Source: DATFVJ01 sp963727015
GTDB taxonomy: Bacteria; Actinomycetota; Actinomycetes; Streptosporangiales; Streptosporangiaceae
Assembly: GCA_963727015.1 (NCBI GenBank)
Contig: CAVSEV010000003.1
Coordinates: 1 to 64,000 of the forward strand
Length of the DNA: 64,000 nt
Reading direction: 5' to 3'
Shown: positions 54,400-62,214 of the stretch, piece after piece
Layout: every line of letters begins with the position of its first letter
Numbering within the stretch: position 1 is the first letter of the stretch
Notes under the pieces: model-generated
The model's database searches: none
What the model was told of the DNA's origin: nothing
What the model saw: only the letters and a program-made list of their open reading frames with translations
Translations under genes and position numbers: made by a program

Positions 54400-55335
54400 T
54401 TACGCCCGGCAGATGATTTCGCCGTGCAGGATGGAAAACCAGCCGTCGTCGGCAGCCGCCCACTCGCGCCATCCGTCCGAGATACGGTGCAGGTCCGCCT
54501 TCGTTGCCAGCCGGGATGCCAGCAGTTGCCGCGCAAGGTCCGAGTGCACGATGCGGTCGGCCCACATGCCGCCCCACCAGGCGCGTTCGCCGGGTGCGGC
54601 GTAGCACCACGTGCTCGAGGTTGCGGTGACCATGGTGAATCCGGCCCGCTGGGCCCAGGACAGCAGCCGGCGGCCGGCGTTAGGTTCGCCGCCGTTTGCC
54701 CGTGCCGCGCGCAGATACAGCGCCAGCCAGTCGTCAAGCCCGGGGATGGCGGGAAACCAGGCGAACGCGGCGTAGTCGCTGTCGCGTGCGGCGACGAGTC
54801 CCCCGGGTTTGCAGACCCGGCGCATCTCGCGCAGTGCCCGCACTGGATCGCCGACGTGTTGCAGCACCTGATGGGCATGCACGACGTCGAATCTGCCGTC
54901 GGCGAGGTCCAGGTCATGCACATCAGCGACGGCGAAGGCGACGTTCGCCTGGCCGCGCGCACTGACCTCGGCGCGGGCCAGGTCCAACGCATCGGCCGTG
55001 TATTCCAGCGCCGTCACCTGGCCGGGCGCGACCAAGGCTGCGAGGTCGGCGGTGATGGTGCCCGGCCCGCAGCCGACATCGAGCAGCGCCATGCCAGGCT
55101 CAAGATGCGGGAGCAGGTAAGAAGCGGAGTTGGCCGCCGTGCGCCAACGGTGGGACCGCAGCACTGACTCGTGATGGCCGTGCGTGTAGGTAGCGCTGGC
55201 TCGCACTGGACTCTCCGTGTGGGTATCCGTGTGGGCATCCGTGCGGCTATCCATGTGGCCATCCATGTGGGTATCACTGACACCGCCGCCACCACGGTAC
55301 CTTGTTGTCTCGCAGAATGGTATCTGAATTCTCAT
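54400..55335 (-). CDS. SAM-dependent methyltransferase with His/Asp repeat N-terminus
   Basis: A 311-residue class I methyltransferase. Residues about 22-42 are five tetrapeptides of the form x-His-[Met/Thr]-Asp. The core then has SASYLLPHLEPGMALLDVGC, GPGTITADLAALV (motif I), VADVHDLDLADGRFDVVHAH and VLQHVGDPVRALREMRRVCK, as in UbiE/Methyltransf_11 enzymes. The C-terminal lobe is Trp-rich. The start at 55335 is the first ATG but has no clear binding site; an ATG near 55268 is possible. The methyl acceptor is unknown. Confidence 0.85.
   Translation of the reverse strand: MRIQIPFCETTRYRGGGGVSDTHMDGHMDSRTDAHTDTHTESPVRASATYTHGHHESVLRSHRWRTAANSASYLLPHLEPGMALLDVGCGPGTITADLAALVAPGQVTALEYTADALDLARAEVSARGQANVAFAVADVHDLDLADGRFDVVHAHQVLQHVGDPVRALREMRRVCKPGGLVAARDSDYAAFAWFPAIPGLDDWLALYLRAARANGGEPNAGRRLLSWAQRAGFTMVTATSSTWCYAAPGERAWWGGMWADRIVHSDLARQLLASRLATKADLHRISDGWREWAAADDGWFSILHGEIICRA
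55213..55272. repeat. Five 12-bp units encoding an x-His-x-Asp repeat
   Basis: Units of the type 'atccgtgtgggt' are repeated five times without a gap. Read on the minus strand they encode four residues each (THMD, GHMD, SRTD, AHTD, THTE) at the N-terminus of the methyltransferase. Confidence 0.85.
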
Positions 55336-55481
55336 ATACTGAGACGCACGTTGTGAACTCAGGTGCGCGGCTGCCGCGGCCCGTCAATCCGCCGATCAAC
55401 CCGACGGAGCCACCGGCACGCGCACCCTGGTGATCGGCGCGCCGGCGGGGGAATCCGGCCATTCATTGCCATACTTCCGGT

Positions 55482-56204
55482 ATGGATCCGAATGTGCCTC
55501 AGGGCGATTGGCGGCAAGCCGGCTGCGAGTCCTACTGGCGGCGGCGGATTTTCGTCTTGGCGGGCGTGCTTGGCGTCCTCGGCCTATTGGCGTGGGCCTG
55601 CTCAGCGGCGGACGGTGTTCCGAGTACGCCCGGGCAGGCTGCGGCCACCACGACCTCGTCCGCTGCTCAGCAGGCGCCGGCCGCGATGACCTCGGCCGCT
55701 GCCCAGCAGGCGGTGCCCAGTGCCACGCCGACGGCGGTACGCACGCGGCTCGTTGAGGCGCAGCCGGCTCCCGGCGAACGCACGACCGCGAGAGCGCATA
55801 TACCGCGTCGGCCTGGCAGCGTTTGCGCTCCTGGCGACGTGATCATCAGCCTGCTTGAGAGCCAGCAGTCCTACCCGCAGCCGGCCGACCCGCTGTTCAC
55901 GATCTACGTGGTCAACGCGGGAGGAAGCACGTGTACCTTCGATGCCGGTCCTCGGTCGCTACGGCTGGAGGTCAAGTCCGGGCCGGTGCATGAATGGAGT
56001 GCCGCGGACTGCGCGCCTGGATCCACTTCGGACATGGTCCGGCTACCGCGCGGTGTGCCGATGGTGAAGCATCTTTCATGGAATCGCGAACGTTCCGATC
56101 CAGGCTGCCCGTCGCCGCGGGCGAGCGCACTGCCGGGGACTTATACCGCGACCGCCGCCGATGGGGCCCTGCGTAGCCAGACAGAAGTGTTCTTGCTCCG
56201 CTAG
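55482..56204 (+). CDS. Membrane-anchored secreted protein of actinomycetes (DUF4232-like)
   Basis: A 240-residue protein with one N-terminal helix (RIFVLAGVLGVLGLLAWACS), a Ser/Thr/Ala/Gln-rich linker of about 60 residues, and an extracytoplasmic domain with four or so Cys: GSVCAPGDVIISLLESQQSY, FTIYVVNAGGSTCTFDAGPR, WSAADCAPGSTSDMVRLPRG and PGTYTATAADGALRSQTEVF. The pattern is common in actinomycete surface proteins of unknown function. Its 3' end faces the CHRD gene across a strong hairpin. Confidence 0.75.
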   Translation: MDPNVPQGDWRQAGCESYWRRRIFVLAGVLGVLGLLAWACSAADGVPSTPGQAAATTTSSAAQQAPAAMTSAAAQQAVPSATPTAVRTRLVEAQPAPGERTTARAHIPRRPGSVCAPGDVIISLLESQQSYPQPADPLFTIYVVNAGGSTCTFDAGPRSLRLEVKSGPVHEWSAADCAPGSTSDMVRLPRGVPMVKHLSWNRERSDPGCPSPRASALPGTYTATAADGALRSQTEVFLLR

Positions 56205-56265
56205 TGGCCTGGGCATGTCCGCGATGCTGGCGGCTGCCGCATGCCGGATCGCGGCGAACGAGCGG

Positions 56266-56305
56266 CACCCAGGAGCCGGCCGCTCGCGCGGCCGGCTCCT
56301 GGGTG
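56266..56305. terminator. Bidirectional hairpin terminator
   Basis: A perfect 18-bp inverted repeat (56266-56283 with 56288-56305) around a TCGC loop, exactly between the convergent genes ending at 56204 and 56311. Very stable, and suited to stop transcription from both sides. Confidence 0.85.
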
Positions 56306-56310
56306 TTGGT

Positions 56311-56961
56311 TCAGCGGCCGGGGGAAAGGGGGCCGCATAGTGCGGGCGAGGTGGCCTCCATCGGCAGCGTGGGTGTGAGGTCGCTAGGCCTCAGAACGTT
56401 GTCGTATCTGCCGTTGTGGTTGTAGTCGATGCCGTGTACGACAAGGACCGCGTTGTCGTCTCGCACGGCTCGCGCGGCGTCACGACTGAGCCTGATGGTG
56501 CGCGTGTAGGTAAACGTGCCGGTGTGCGGGTAGCGGTCGAGGGCGAGCAGGCTGGCTGGGCTGGTGTCGCCGTGGGTCGTCAGTGATGTGACGACGGGGC
56601 CATAGTCCTTTGCGCCATCCGTGGTACTCATGGCTAGGTGTCCGTTGTGCAGGGTGGCGTCGTTCGGCTCCGGGCACTCTCCCTCGCCGCCCGCGTGGAT
56701 GTGCATGGCGTGGGCCGCATCCGGCAGCAGGCCTTTGACGTGCACGGTGATATGGGCAGTTCGCCCGTCAAGTCGGACGGTGGCGAACCCCCTTCCGGAG
56801 ACCCGGTTGTGGGGCACGGGCGCAAGGCGTGCGGAGAACGTCTTGCTTCTCGTCGAGTGGGCGCTAGATGCGCTGGTTGCTCCGGCAGCGCTGGCGGCTG
56901 CACCAAGCGTGATGGGCACAATGGCTAAGGCAATCGCCGCCGCCTTTGCCTTGTGTGTCAT
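56311..56961 (-). CDS. Secreted CHRD-domain-like protein
   Basis: A 216-residue protein with a signal peptide (THKAKAAAIALAIVPITLGA, ending around AAGATSA) and a mature beta-rich domain: FSARLAPVPHNRVSGRGFAT, GRTAHITVHVKGLLPDAAHA, MHIHAGGEGECPEPND and YPHTGTFTYTRTIRLSRDAA, ending NAVLVVHGIDYNHNGRYDNV. The HxHxG and Asp/Asn-rich positions are those of CHRD-type proteins. The ATG at 56961 has GGAGAAA upstream. The minisatellite at 57001-57187 lies directly before it, in its likely promoter or leader. Confidence 0.75.
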   Translation of the reverse strand: MTHKAKAAAIALAIVPITLGAAASAAGATSASSAHSTRSKTFSARLAPVPHNRVSGRGFATVRLDGRTAHITVHVKGLLPDAAHAMHIHAGGEGECPEPNDATLHNGHLAMSTTDGAKDYGPVVTSLTTHGDTSPASLLALDRYPHTGTFTYTRTIRLSRDAARAVRDDNAVLVVHGIDYNHNGRYDNVLRPSDLTPTLPMEATSPALCGPLSPGR

Positions 56962-57000
56962 CGGTTTCTCCTTTGCCGTCGATGGGGGCAGCACCGCGCT

Positions 57001-57187
57001 CTGCAGTTCACCGGCCTCTGCAGTTCACCGGCCTCTGCAGTTCACCGGCCTCTGCAGTTCACCGGCCTCTGCAGTTCACCGGCCTCTGCAGTTCACCGGC
57101 CTCTGCAGTACACCGGCCTCTGCAGTTCACCGGCCTCTGCAGTTCACCGGCCTCTGCAGTTCACCGGCCTCTGCAGTTCACCGGCCT
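57001..57187. repeat. Minisatellite: eleven copies of a 17-bp unit
   Basis: Exactly eleven tandem copies of CTGCAGTTCACCGGCCT (187 bp), with one variant copy (CTGCAGTACACC, the seventh). Because 17 is not a multiple of three, all frames are open and repeat every 17 residues; this is not coding. It begins 40 nt upstream of the CHRD gene start. Confidence 0.95.
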
Positions 57188-57423
57188 CTTCTTCGGCGAA
57201 TCGCCATACGCTCGGATGCCAGTTGCTTGACCTCCGCTATAGAGGTTCTTTACCCCATTTTGGGGGGAGCGTAGTATCGAGGCTGTTGCCCTGCAAGGAG
57301 GCCGCGGCCCTGCAGCTTCCGGCCCAGAGGATGCAGAATCGGGAAGCGCGCGGAAGCGCCGGGCGTCAATGGCGGTCGACGGCGCCGGGTCATGGGCAGC
57401 CACCCGGGATCAGGCCGAGGCCG

Positions 57424-58815
57424 TCAGCAGCGCGGCGCGGGCGCGCTGTAGGTGGTCTTGCTCGGCGTGGCGACGAACTCGTCGGAGACCCAGTGGCCGT
57501 CTTGAAGCTTGTCCCACACGGAGGTCGTGCCGACCGGCGATCCCGCCTCCTGGCAGACCACCCAGGCGAGGGCACCGTCCGGTAGCTGGCCGGCTGCCGG
57601 GTGCCGCGTGCCCGGCCCGGTTCGTTCGAAGAGCCCGGCGGCGGTAGTCACCTGGTAGGGGTATTGGCATGACGGCAGAGGCGCGCTGTAGCCGGTGTTG
57701 GACGCAGTGCTGACGTAGTAGTCGGAGACGTACGTGCCGTCGGCGAGCTTGTCCCACACGCTCGTTGTGGCGACCGTAGCGCCGGGTGCCTGGCAGATCG
57801 CGGGCACTGTGGACCCGGGTGGGTAGGTCCTGGCGATGGGGTAGGAGGTAGACGGCCCGGCGCGTGCGTTGATCCCGGCCGTCACCGGGTAGCCGTAGGC
57901 GACGGTAGCGACGGGCGCGTCGAGGTTGTCGCTGTCGATGTCGATCGTGACGGCGCCGCGCGTTTCATTGTGGGGCCCACGGTACTGCTTGGCCCGCTGG
58001 TGAACCCCCCACCTGCCATCCGGGATGCCCGCCCATCCGGTCAGCGACGGGTTCCCGTCCCAGCGGGCTACCCATAGCGCATCCGGACGCGAGTAGGACG
58101 CCGAAGTGTAGACGCTGGACAGATCCGGCGCGCCGGAGCCGAGGTTGACGTAGACCCCGGCCAGGTAACCAAGCCGGTGCAGCTCATTGGTCCACCCCGA
58201 CACGAACCTGAGGACGGTGACCCGGCAGGTCGTATCGGTCGTCGCGTAGTTCTCGATGTCGTCGTAGATCGCGCTGCCGCTACGCATGCCCAGCGCCTTG
58301 GCGTTCGCCGCCGCGTCGTCGGCCGCGGCCGTGCCCTGGCTCGCCGCCCCGGACGCTGCGATCTTCTGAGCGGCGCGCTTGATCGCCCGGGCCGGCAGTG
58401 CCCTGCTTCGCCCATTCCAGATGACGCAAGGCGCCTGCAGGCCCACGTACACCGGGAGCAGCCGCCATCTCCTCTTCGACACCTCGGTGACCCAGTTCGC
58501 CGTTAACTGCGGCTGGCTGCAGGCGAGGTTGACGCCGCCGATGTACACGCCGATGGCACGGTACGGCGACCGGCTCCACGACGTCATCGCCGCCAGTGAC
58601 GGCGTCGTACAGGTGTCGAACGCGGGCCCGGAGTAAGGGGCCGTGGCCGCCCCGGCCGGGTAGGCGGCTGGCGTCGCTGGCTCGGCCGTGGCGGGCGAGG
58701 CTAGGGCCGGCGTGGGCGGCGTGACCAACGTGACGAACGCGGCTGCGCCGCCAGCGACAACACCCAGCAGGCGGAGCTGCCGGCCAAGGGTGCGCACATG
58801 TTTACACCAGGTCAT
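57424..58815 (-). CDS. Secreted DUF1906 glycoside-hydrolase-like protein with SH3-like repeats
   Basis: About 463 residues. The signal region is TLGRQLRLLGVVAGGAAAFV followed by LVTPPTPALA. Residues about 60-300 are the DUF1906/Rv2525c domain, a TIM-barrel related to GH25: FDTCTTPSLAAMTSWSRSPY, RAIGVYIGGVNLACSQPQLT, AIYDDIENYATTDTTCRVTV and WDGNPSLTGWAGIPDGRWGV. Two SH3-like modules follow (GYPVTAGINARAGPSTSYPI... SVWDKLADGTYVSDYYV and the second ending SVWDKLQDGHWVSDEFV). It is exported, perhaps through Tat, and may act at peptidoglycan. Starts at 58839 and 58815 are possible. Confidence 0.85.
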   Translation of the reverse strand: MTWCKHVRTLGRQLRLLGVVAGGAAAFVTLVTPPTPALASPATAEPATPAAYPAGAATAPYSGPAFDTCTTPSLAAMTSWSRSPYRAIGVYIGGVNLACSQPQLTANWVTEVSKRRWRLLPVYVGLQAPCVIWNGRSRALPARAIKRAAQKIAASGAASQGTAAADDAAANAKALGMRSGSAIYDDIENYATTDTTCRVTVLRFVSGWTNELHRLGYLAGVYVNLGSGAPDLSSVYTSASYSRPDALWVARWDGNPSLTGWAGIPDGRWGVHQRAKQYRGPHNETRGAVTIDIDSDNLDAPVATVAYGYPVTAGINARAGPSTSYPIARTYPPGSTVPAICQAPGATVATTSVWDKLADGTYVSDYYVSTASNTGYSAPLPSCQYPYQVTTAAGLFERTGPGTRHPAAGQLPDGALAWVVCQEAGSPVGTTSVWDKLQDGHWVSDEFVATPSKTTYSAPAPRC

Positions 58816-59254
58816 CGAAAACCCCGTTTGTATTGGCATGAGACACGCCGATCCATTCATTGGCGGGTAGGGAGGATTGGAACGTTCGGCTGCTCACGGA
58901 ATGGCCGCCCCGGCGGCATTCGAGCTGACCCCGCTTTGGCGCAGGACGCTGCCGGTAGATATTCGCGCTACAGCAGGTCAAGGCGACAGCAGGCCAAGTC
59001 GTAAGTGTCTTTGAGATCGTGACGCAGATGCTGGCCGCGCCAGGCAGGCCACGAGCCGTCCCGGCCGCCTGGGCGCGGGTTGGCAGCCCATACGCGGCAG
59101 CCATTCCTGAGACATCAGGCGAACGCGGCGAATCTGGCACAGATCGTATTGATCACTAACCAGGCGAGAAGATCAACGCGACACGCCGGCGGCCGCGATC
59201 TCAAACCGACCGCGGACGCCGGCAGCCGCGGTCTCAAACCGACCCGAGGCGCTT
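58816..59254. other. Intergenic stretch with no gene seen
   Basis: No recognisable product. A degenerate repeat of 'ggccgcgatctcaaaccgaccg' type occurs twice at 59190-59245. The region ahead of the DUF1906 gene should hold its promoter. Confidence 0.4.
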
Positions 59255-59440
59255 TCGGTGGGCACCCCCGTGGTGGCCACGGCTGCCGTCTGCGTCACCG
59301 GCCTGGTGCCGCCGACGGCAGCCCTGCTCGTCGCCCCCGCAGACGCGGCGGCGGTCAGCGAGCGGACGTGGGCACGGACGGCGTTCGGGCTCGCGGCGCG
59401 CGCCGCCGCTGGGCGGAGGGAGGTACCCGAAGGTCGCCGC
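59255..59440 (+). pseudogene. Possible GT4 glycosyltransferase remnant
   Basis: The frame reads GTPVVATAAVCVTGLVPPTA, ALLVAPADAAAVSERTW and RAAAGRREVPEG, resembling the C-terminal donor-binding segment of group 1 glycosyltransferases (GTPVVATxxGGxxExV...GxLVxPxDxxAL). Key Glu and Gly positions are lost, and no more of the gene is seen. Confidence 0.35.
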
Positions 59441-59505
59441 CCGTTCAGGCCATCGGGGTCGCTTCCCTGGCCGCCCGGCCATCGGGGTCGCTCCCCAGGC
59501 TCGGG

Positions 59506-59961
59506 TTATACGGTTACCCATTCGGTGATAAAGCGTTCGGCGCCAACGCTGCAGTCCAAGCGCAGCGGCCCCCGCCCGGGAGGCGGGAACTCGAAGCAGC
59601 CGACATCGTCTGCCTGCGTCGTCGCTTGCGGGCCCGCAGCGGTCACCAAGGTGACCTCGCCAGGCCGCGGGGGGGTCAGCTGGCCTACGATCCCCGTCTC
59701 GTCGATCTCGATTTCCACCCTCAGCCGATCGCCGTGGAACGCCAGCGTGCGCGGCGCGCCCGGGCCACTGCTGCGCACACGCGCGGCATCGGACGGCTCG
59801 TAGGCGTCTGCGAGGCCAAGGACCTCAAGGTCGGCGTCCACCGTTCGCCACGTGTACGCGGCCTGGGCCGCGCGGATGATGCCTGCGCAAACGGGCAATT
59901 CGTGCAACGCGGCGCGCAGCTCGCGCAGCAGTTCATCGTCACTCCACCTCGGTGAGCTCAC
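59506..59961 (-). CDS. Conserved partner protein of sigma/CHAT clusters
   Basis: A 151-residue protein. The GTG at 59961 overlaps the sigma gene's end by 23 nt. The N-terminus is helical (SDDELLRELRAALHELPVCA, GIIRAAQAAYTWRTVDADLE) and the C-terminus beta-rich (TLAFHGDRLRVEIEIDETGI, GQLTPPRPGEVTLVTAAG, GCFEFPPPGRGPLRL). The AAxxAYxWRTVDA motif is one I recognise from small proteins next to ECF sigma factors and CHAT genes in actinomycetes. Its function is unknown; it may control the sigma factor or serve as an adaptor. Confidence 0.7.
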   Translation of the reverse strand: MSSPRWSDDELLRELRAALHELPVCAGIIRAAQAAYTWRTVDADLEVLGLADAYEPSDAARVRSSGPGAPRTLAFHGDRLRVEIEIDETGIVGQLTPPRPGEVTLVTAAGPQATTQADDVGCFEFPPPGRGPLRLDCSVGAERFITEWVTV

Positions 59962-60562
59962 GCCGGTGACCTCCTTCCCCCCCGTCGGCGGCACCAGTTG
60001 CCGCCAGGTATGCCCGCATTGCGCGGGTTCCCCGTAGCCTGTCAAGGCACCGCCGGAGAGTTGGGCCGATGCTCCCGATCGGCATCCCCAGCAGCTGGCT
60101 GATCTCGTGATAAGACCTCGGGGGGTCGGTGGCTCGCAGCTGCAGGAGCCATTGATCCCGTGCGGACAGCTCGCCCAACCCGTCGCGCAGTGCCTGGCGG
60201 AGCTCGGCCCGCAGGATGCCGGCATCGTGGTCCACTACGGTGCCCTCCTGGATGGCACCGTCCGCCTGCGGATCCACCGGCAGCACCCGCCGTCCCCGCC
60301 GTACCTGCCTGCTGCATTCGCGCTGGGTGGTTGTGGTTAACCAGCCCGGCAGGGCCTCCGGCTCGCGCAGGTTTGCCAGCTGCTCGACGAGCCGCAGCCA
60401 GACCGTCTGGCTGACGTCCTGCGCGTCCGCGGCGGTGAGCTGGTAGGTCCGGGTAACAGCCATCACGAGTGGCGAGAAGCGGCTCACCAGCTCGTTCCAC
60501 GCTGCCTCATCTCCATTAGCGCTCGCCCGCACTAACTGGCCGACTTCGGATACCTCCGCCAT
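59939..60562 (-). CDS. ECF-type RNA polymerase sigma factor
   Basis: A 207-residue sigma-70 group 4 factor. Region 2 spans NGDEAAWNELVSRFSPLVMA, VTRTYQLTAADAQDVSQTVW and LRLVEQLANLREPEALPGWL. Region 4 is LRQALRDGLGELSARDQWLL, RSYHEISQLLGMPIGSIGPT and RCLDRLRGTRAM. A start ATG at 60562 has AGGAGG 8 nt upstream; the GTG at 60568 is too close to it. It precedes the small partner gene and follows the S8 peptidase gene on the same strand. It likely controls this cluster in response to an unknown signal. Confidence 0.92.
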   Translation of the reverse strand: MAEVSEVGQLVRASANGDEAAWNELVSRFSPLVMAVTRTYQLTAADAQDVSQTVWLRLVEQLANLREPEALPGWLTTTTQRECSRQVRRGRRVLPVDPQADGAIQEGTVVDHDAGILRAELRQALRDGLGELSARDQWLLQLRATDPPRSYHEISQLLGMPIGSIGPTLRRCLDRLRGTRAMRAYLAATGAADGGEGGHRRELTEVE

Positions 60563-60677
60563 GTGCACGTCCTCCTACCAAACGGCGGACCCGGCACGGC
60601 GAGCTCTTTGCTCTCTCGCCTGTGAATGCGGAGTACTGCCGGGCGCCGGTGATGCGCCACCAGAGATCCGGGATGGC

Positions 60678-62134
60678 TCAAATGCCCGGGAGTATCTTCA
60701 GCGCCTGGCCGAAATCCGGTGTCGGCCGACCCGCCGCCAGGAGCCTGCCCAGCGCCTCGCGGAGCGGGTATTGGTGTTTCTCACGCAGCCGGGCGAGAGC
60801 GCCCGTGATCTGCGGCGCGGCGAACGACGTGCCGCTCCAGGCAGCCCAGGCGTCCGGGCCGAAGTCGTGCGGCTCTGGATCCACCAGGACTGACTCGCGG
60901 CCTTGGACGTATGTCGAACGCAAGCCCTGCCCTATCGTCGAGCAGGTGACCCAGAAACCGCGGGTGGACCATGTCGACGGCAGCATGTCGGGCGCCAGGC
61001 CGGCGACAGACACCACCCGGCGGAACGCGGCCGGCCAGCAGGGGGTCGGGTCGCCGTAGTTGCCGGCCGCCGCGACGATGATTACCTGACGGCCCTCCCG
61101 GCGCTCCCATTCCCCGATCACGTCCAGCGCCGCTCGGATCGCAATGGGCGCAACGTTGTCCTGGGTCTGGCAGCCGAGGGAGAGATTGAGGATCTCGGCG
61201 CCCTCCTTGACGGCGCGGATCATCTCGCAGGCCACCCGCACCTCGCTGGCGATGCCGTCGCTGTCGACAGCCCGGTAGACCTTGATTTCCGCGTTTGGCG
61301 CGATTTGCTGGACGATCCCGGCGACGAACGTGCAGTGACCGGCAGCGAAGTCGAGATAACCGTCCCCTCCGGGCAGCGGGAACATATCGAGCGGGTCGAT
61401 GTTGTCCCCGCGCGGGATGTCATTGAGCCACCCGTCGGAGCGGGTTTCAGCGGCGATTCCGGTGTCGATTATCGCCACTTTCGCCGGTGTTCCCGGGCCG
61501 GGATCGCGATGGTAAGAGCCGGTCGGCGGAGTCGGCAGCGGTCCGCCGATGGACTTGGTCACCGACGCGTTCGGGGTGATGTTGGCGGTTGATGCGGTAT
61601 AGCCACGCGTCCGAAGGACCTTCGCGACGTCAGAAAGTTCTTGGGGCCCCATCTGCCGGTGAGTCAGGCGCACGACCCTGCCGTGCAGCTCGGCGCAGTC
61701 CACCTCGGTGGCTTCCATCTGCAGGGCGTCAAGGTACCGCTTGGCGGACCGGTCCGGGCTCCGCCCGCCAGCCGGCCGGGCCGGCCGTCGTAATCCTGTG
61801 CGGCGATAAGGATCTCACCGCGCACGAGCAGGGTGTCGAAGCCCACCGTGACCGGCAGGTCATCGAACTGGGTGATGTCATCATGCTGTGTGCCGTCGGC
61901 ATGCTGTGTGCTGTCGGCATGCTGTGTGCTGTCGGCGCGCTGCTGCTCTGGCTGCCGCCGCCGCTGCAGCAACCTGAGCAGCTGGTGCCGGATGGCCGGC
62001 TCGTAGCGGCGCTGTGCAAGTTCGATGACCTGGTGTTGTAACCGCGCCTCAAGTTCGTCCCACGGCTTATGATCGGGCCGGACCGGGAAGTCACCATGGA
62101 ACGGATCGCCCTTGTTTTCCTCGTCAAACGGCAT
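60678..62134 (-). CDS. S8 family serine peptidase (subtilisin-like), one frameshift
   Basis: A protein of about 485 residues in two frames. The first part, from the ATG at 62134, is MPFDEENKGDPFHGDFPVRP, a helical region, three ADSTQH units and VGFDTLLVRGEILIAAQDYD. A shift near 61780 (a G-rich run) joins RSPDRSAKRYLDALQ to the second frame, which has the S8 core: VAIIDTGIAAE (Asp), DFAAGHCTFVAGIVQ (His), IVAAAGNYGDPTPCWPAAF (Asn oxyanion) and AWSGTSFAAPQITG (Ser). No signal peptide is visible, so it is probably cytoplasmic. It lies between the sigma factor and the divergent CHAT protein, the arrangement of a protease conflict cluster. Confidence 0.85.
61882..61935. repeat. Three 18-bp units encoding ADSTQH
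   Basis: Three consecutive copies of 'catgctgtgtgctgtcgg' (the first with one change) encode a six-residue repeat in the linker of the S8 peptidase. Slippage would keep the frame. Confidence 0.85.
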
Positions 62135-62214
62135 CGTTTCACCGATCCTTCTCACATGACGATAAAAGGTGGGAACCGTACGCCCGCGCGCCCGGCCAGG
62201 AAGCGGACCGCCTC

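Noticed and set aside
57001..57187. Possible CRISPR array
   Set aside because: The units are 17 bp and directly abutting with no spacers, so it is a minisatellite.
56946..57585. Repetitive 'LQFTGLCSSPASAVHRP' proteins in all frames
   Set aside because: Produced by the 17-bp minisatellite being open in every frame; no start, domain or coding bias.
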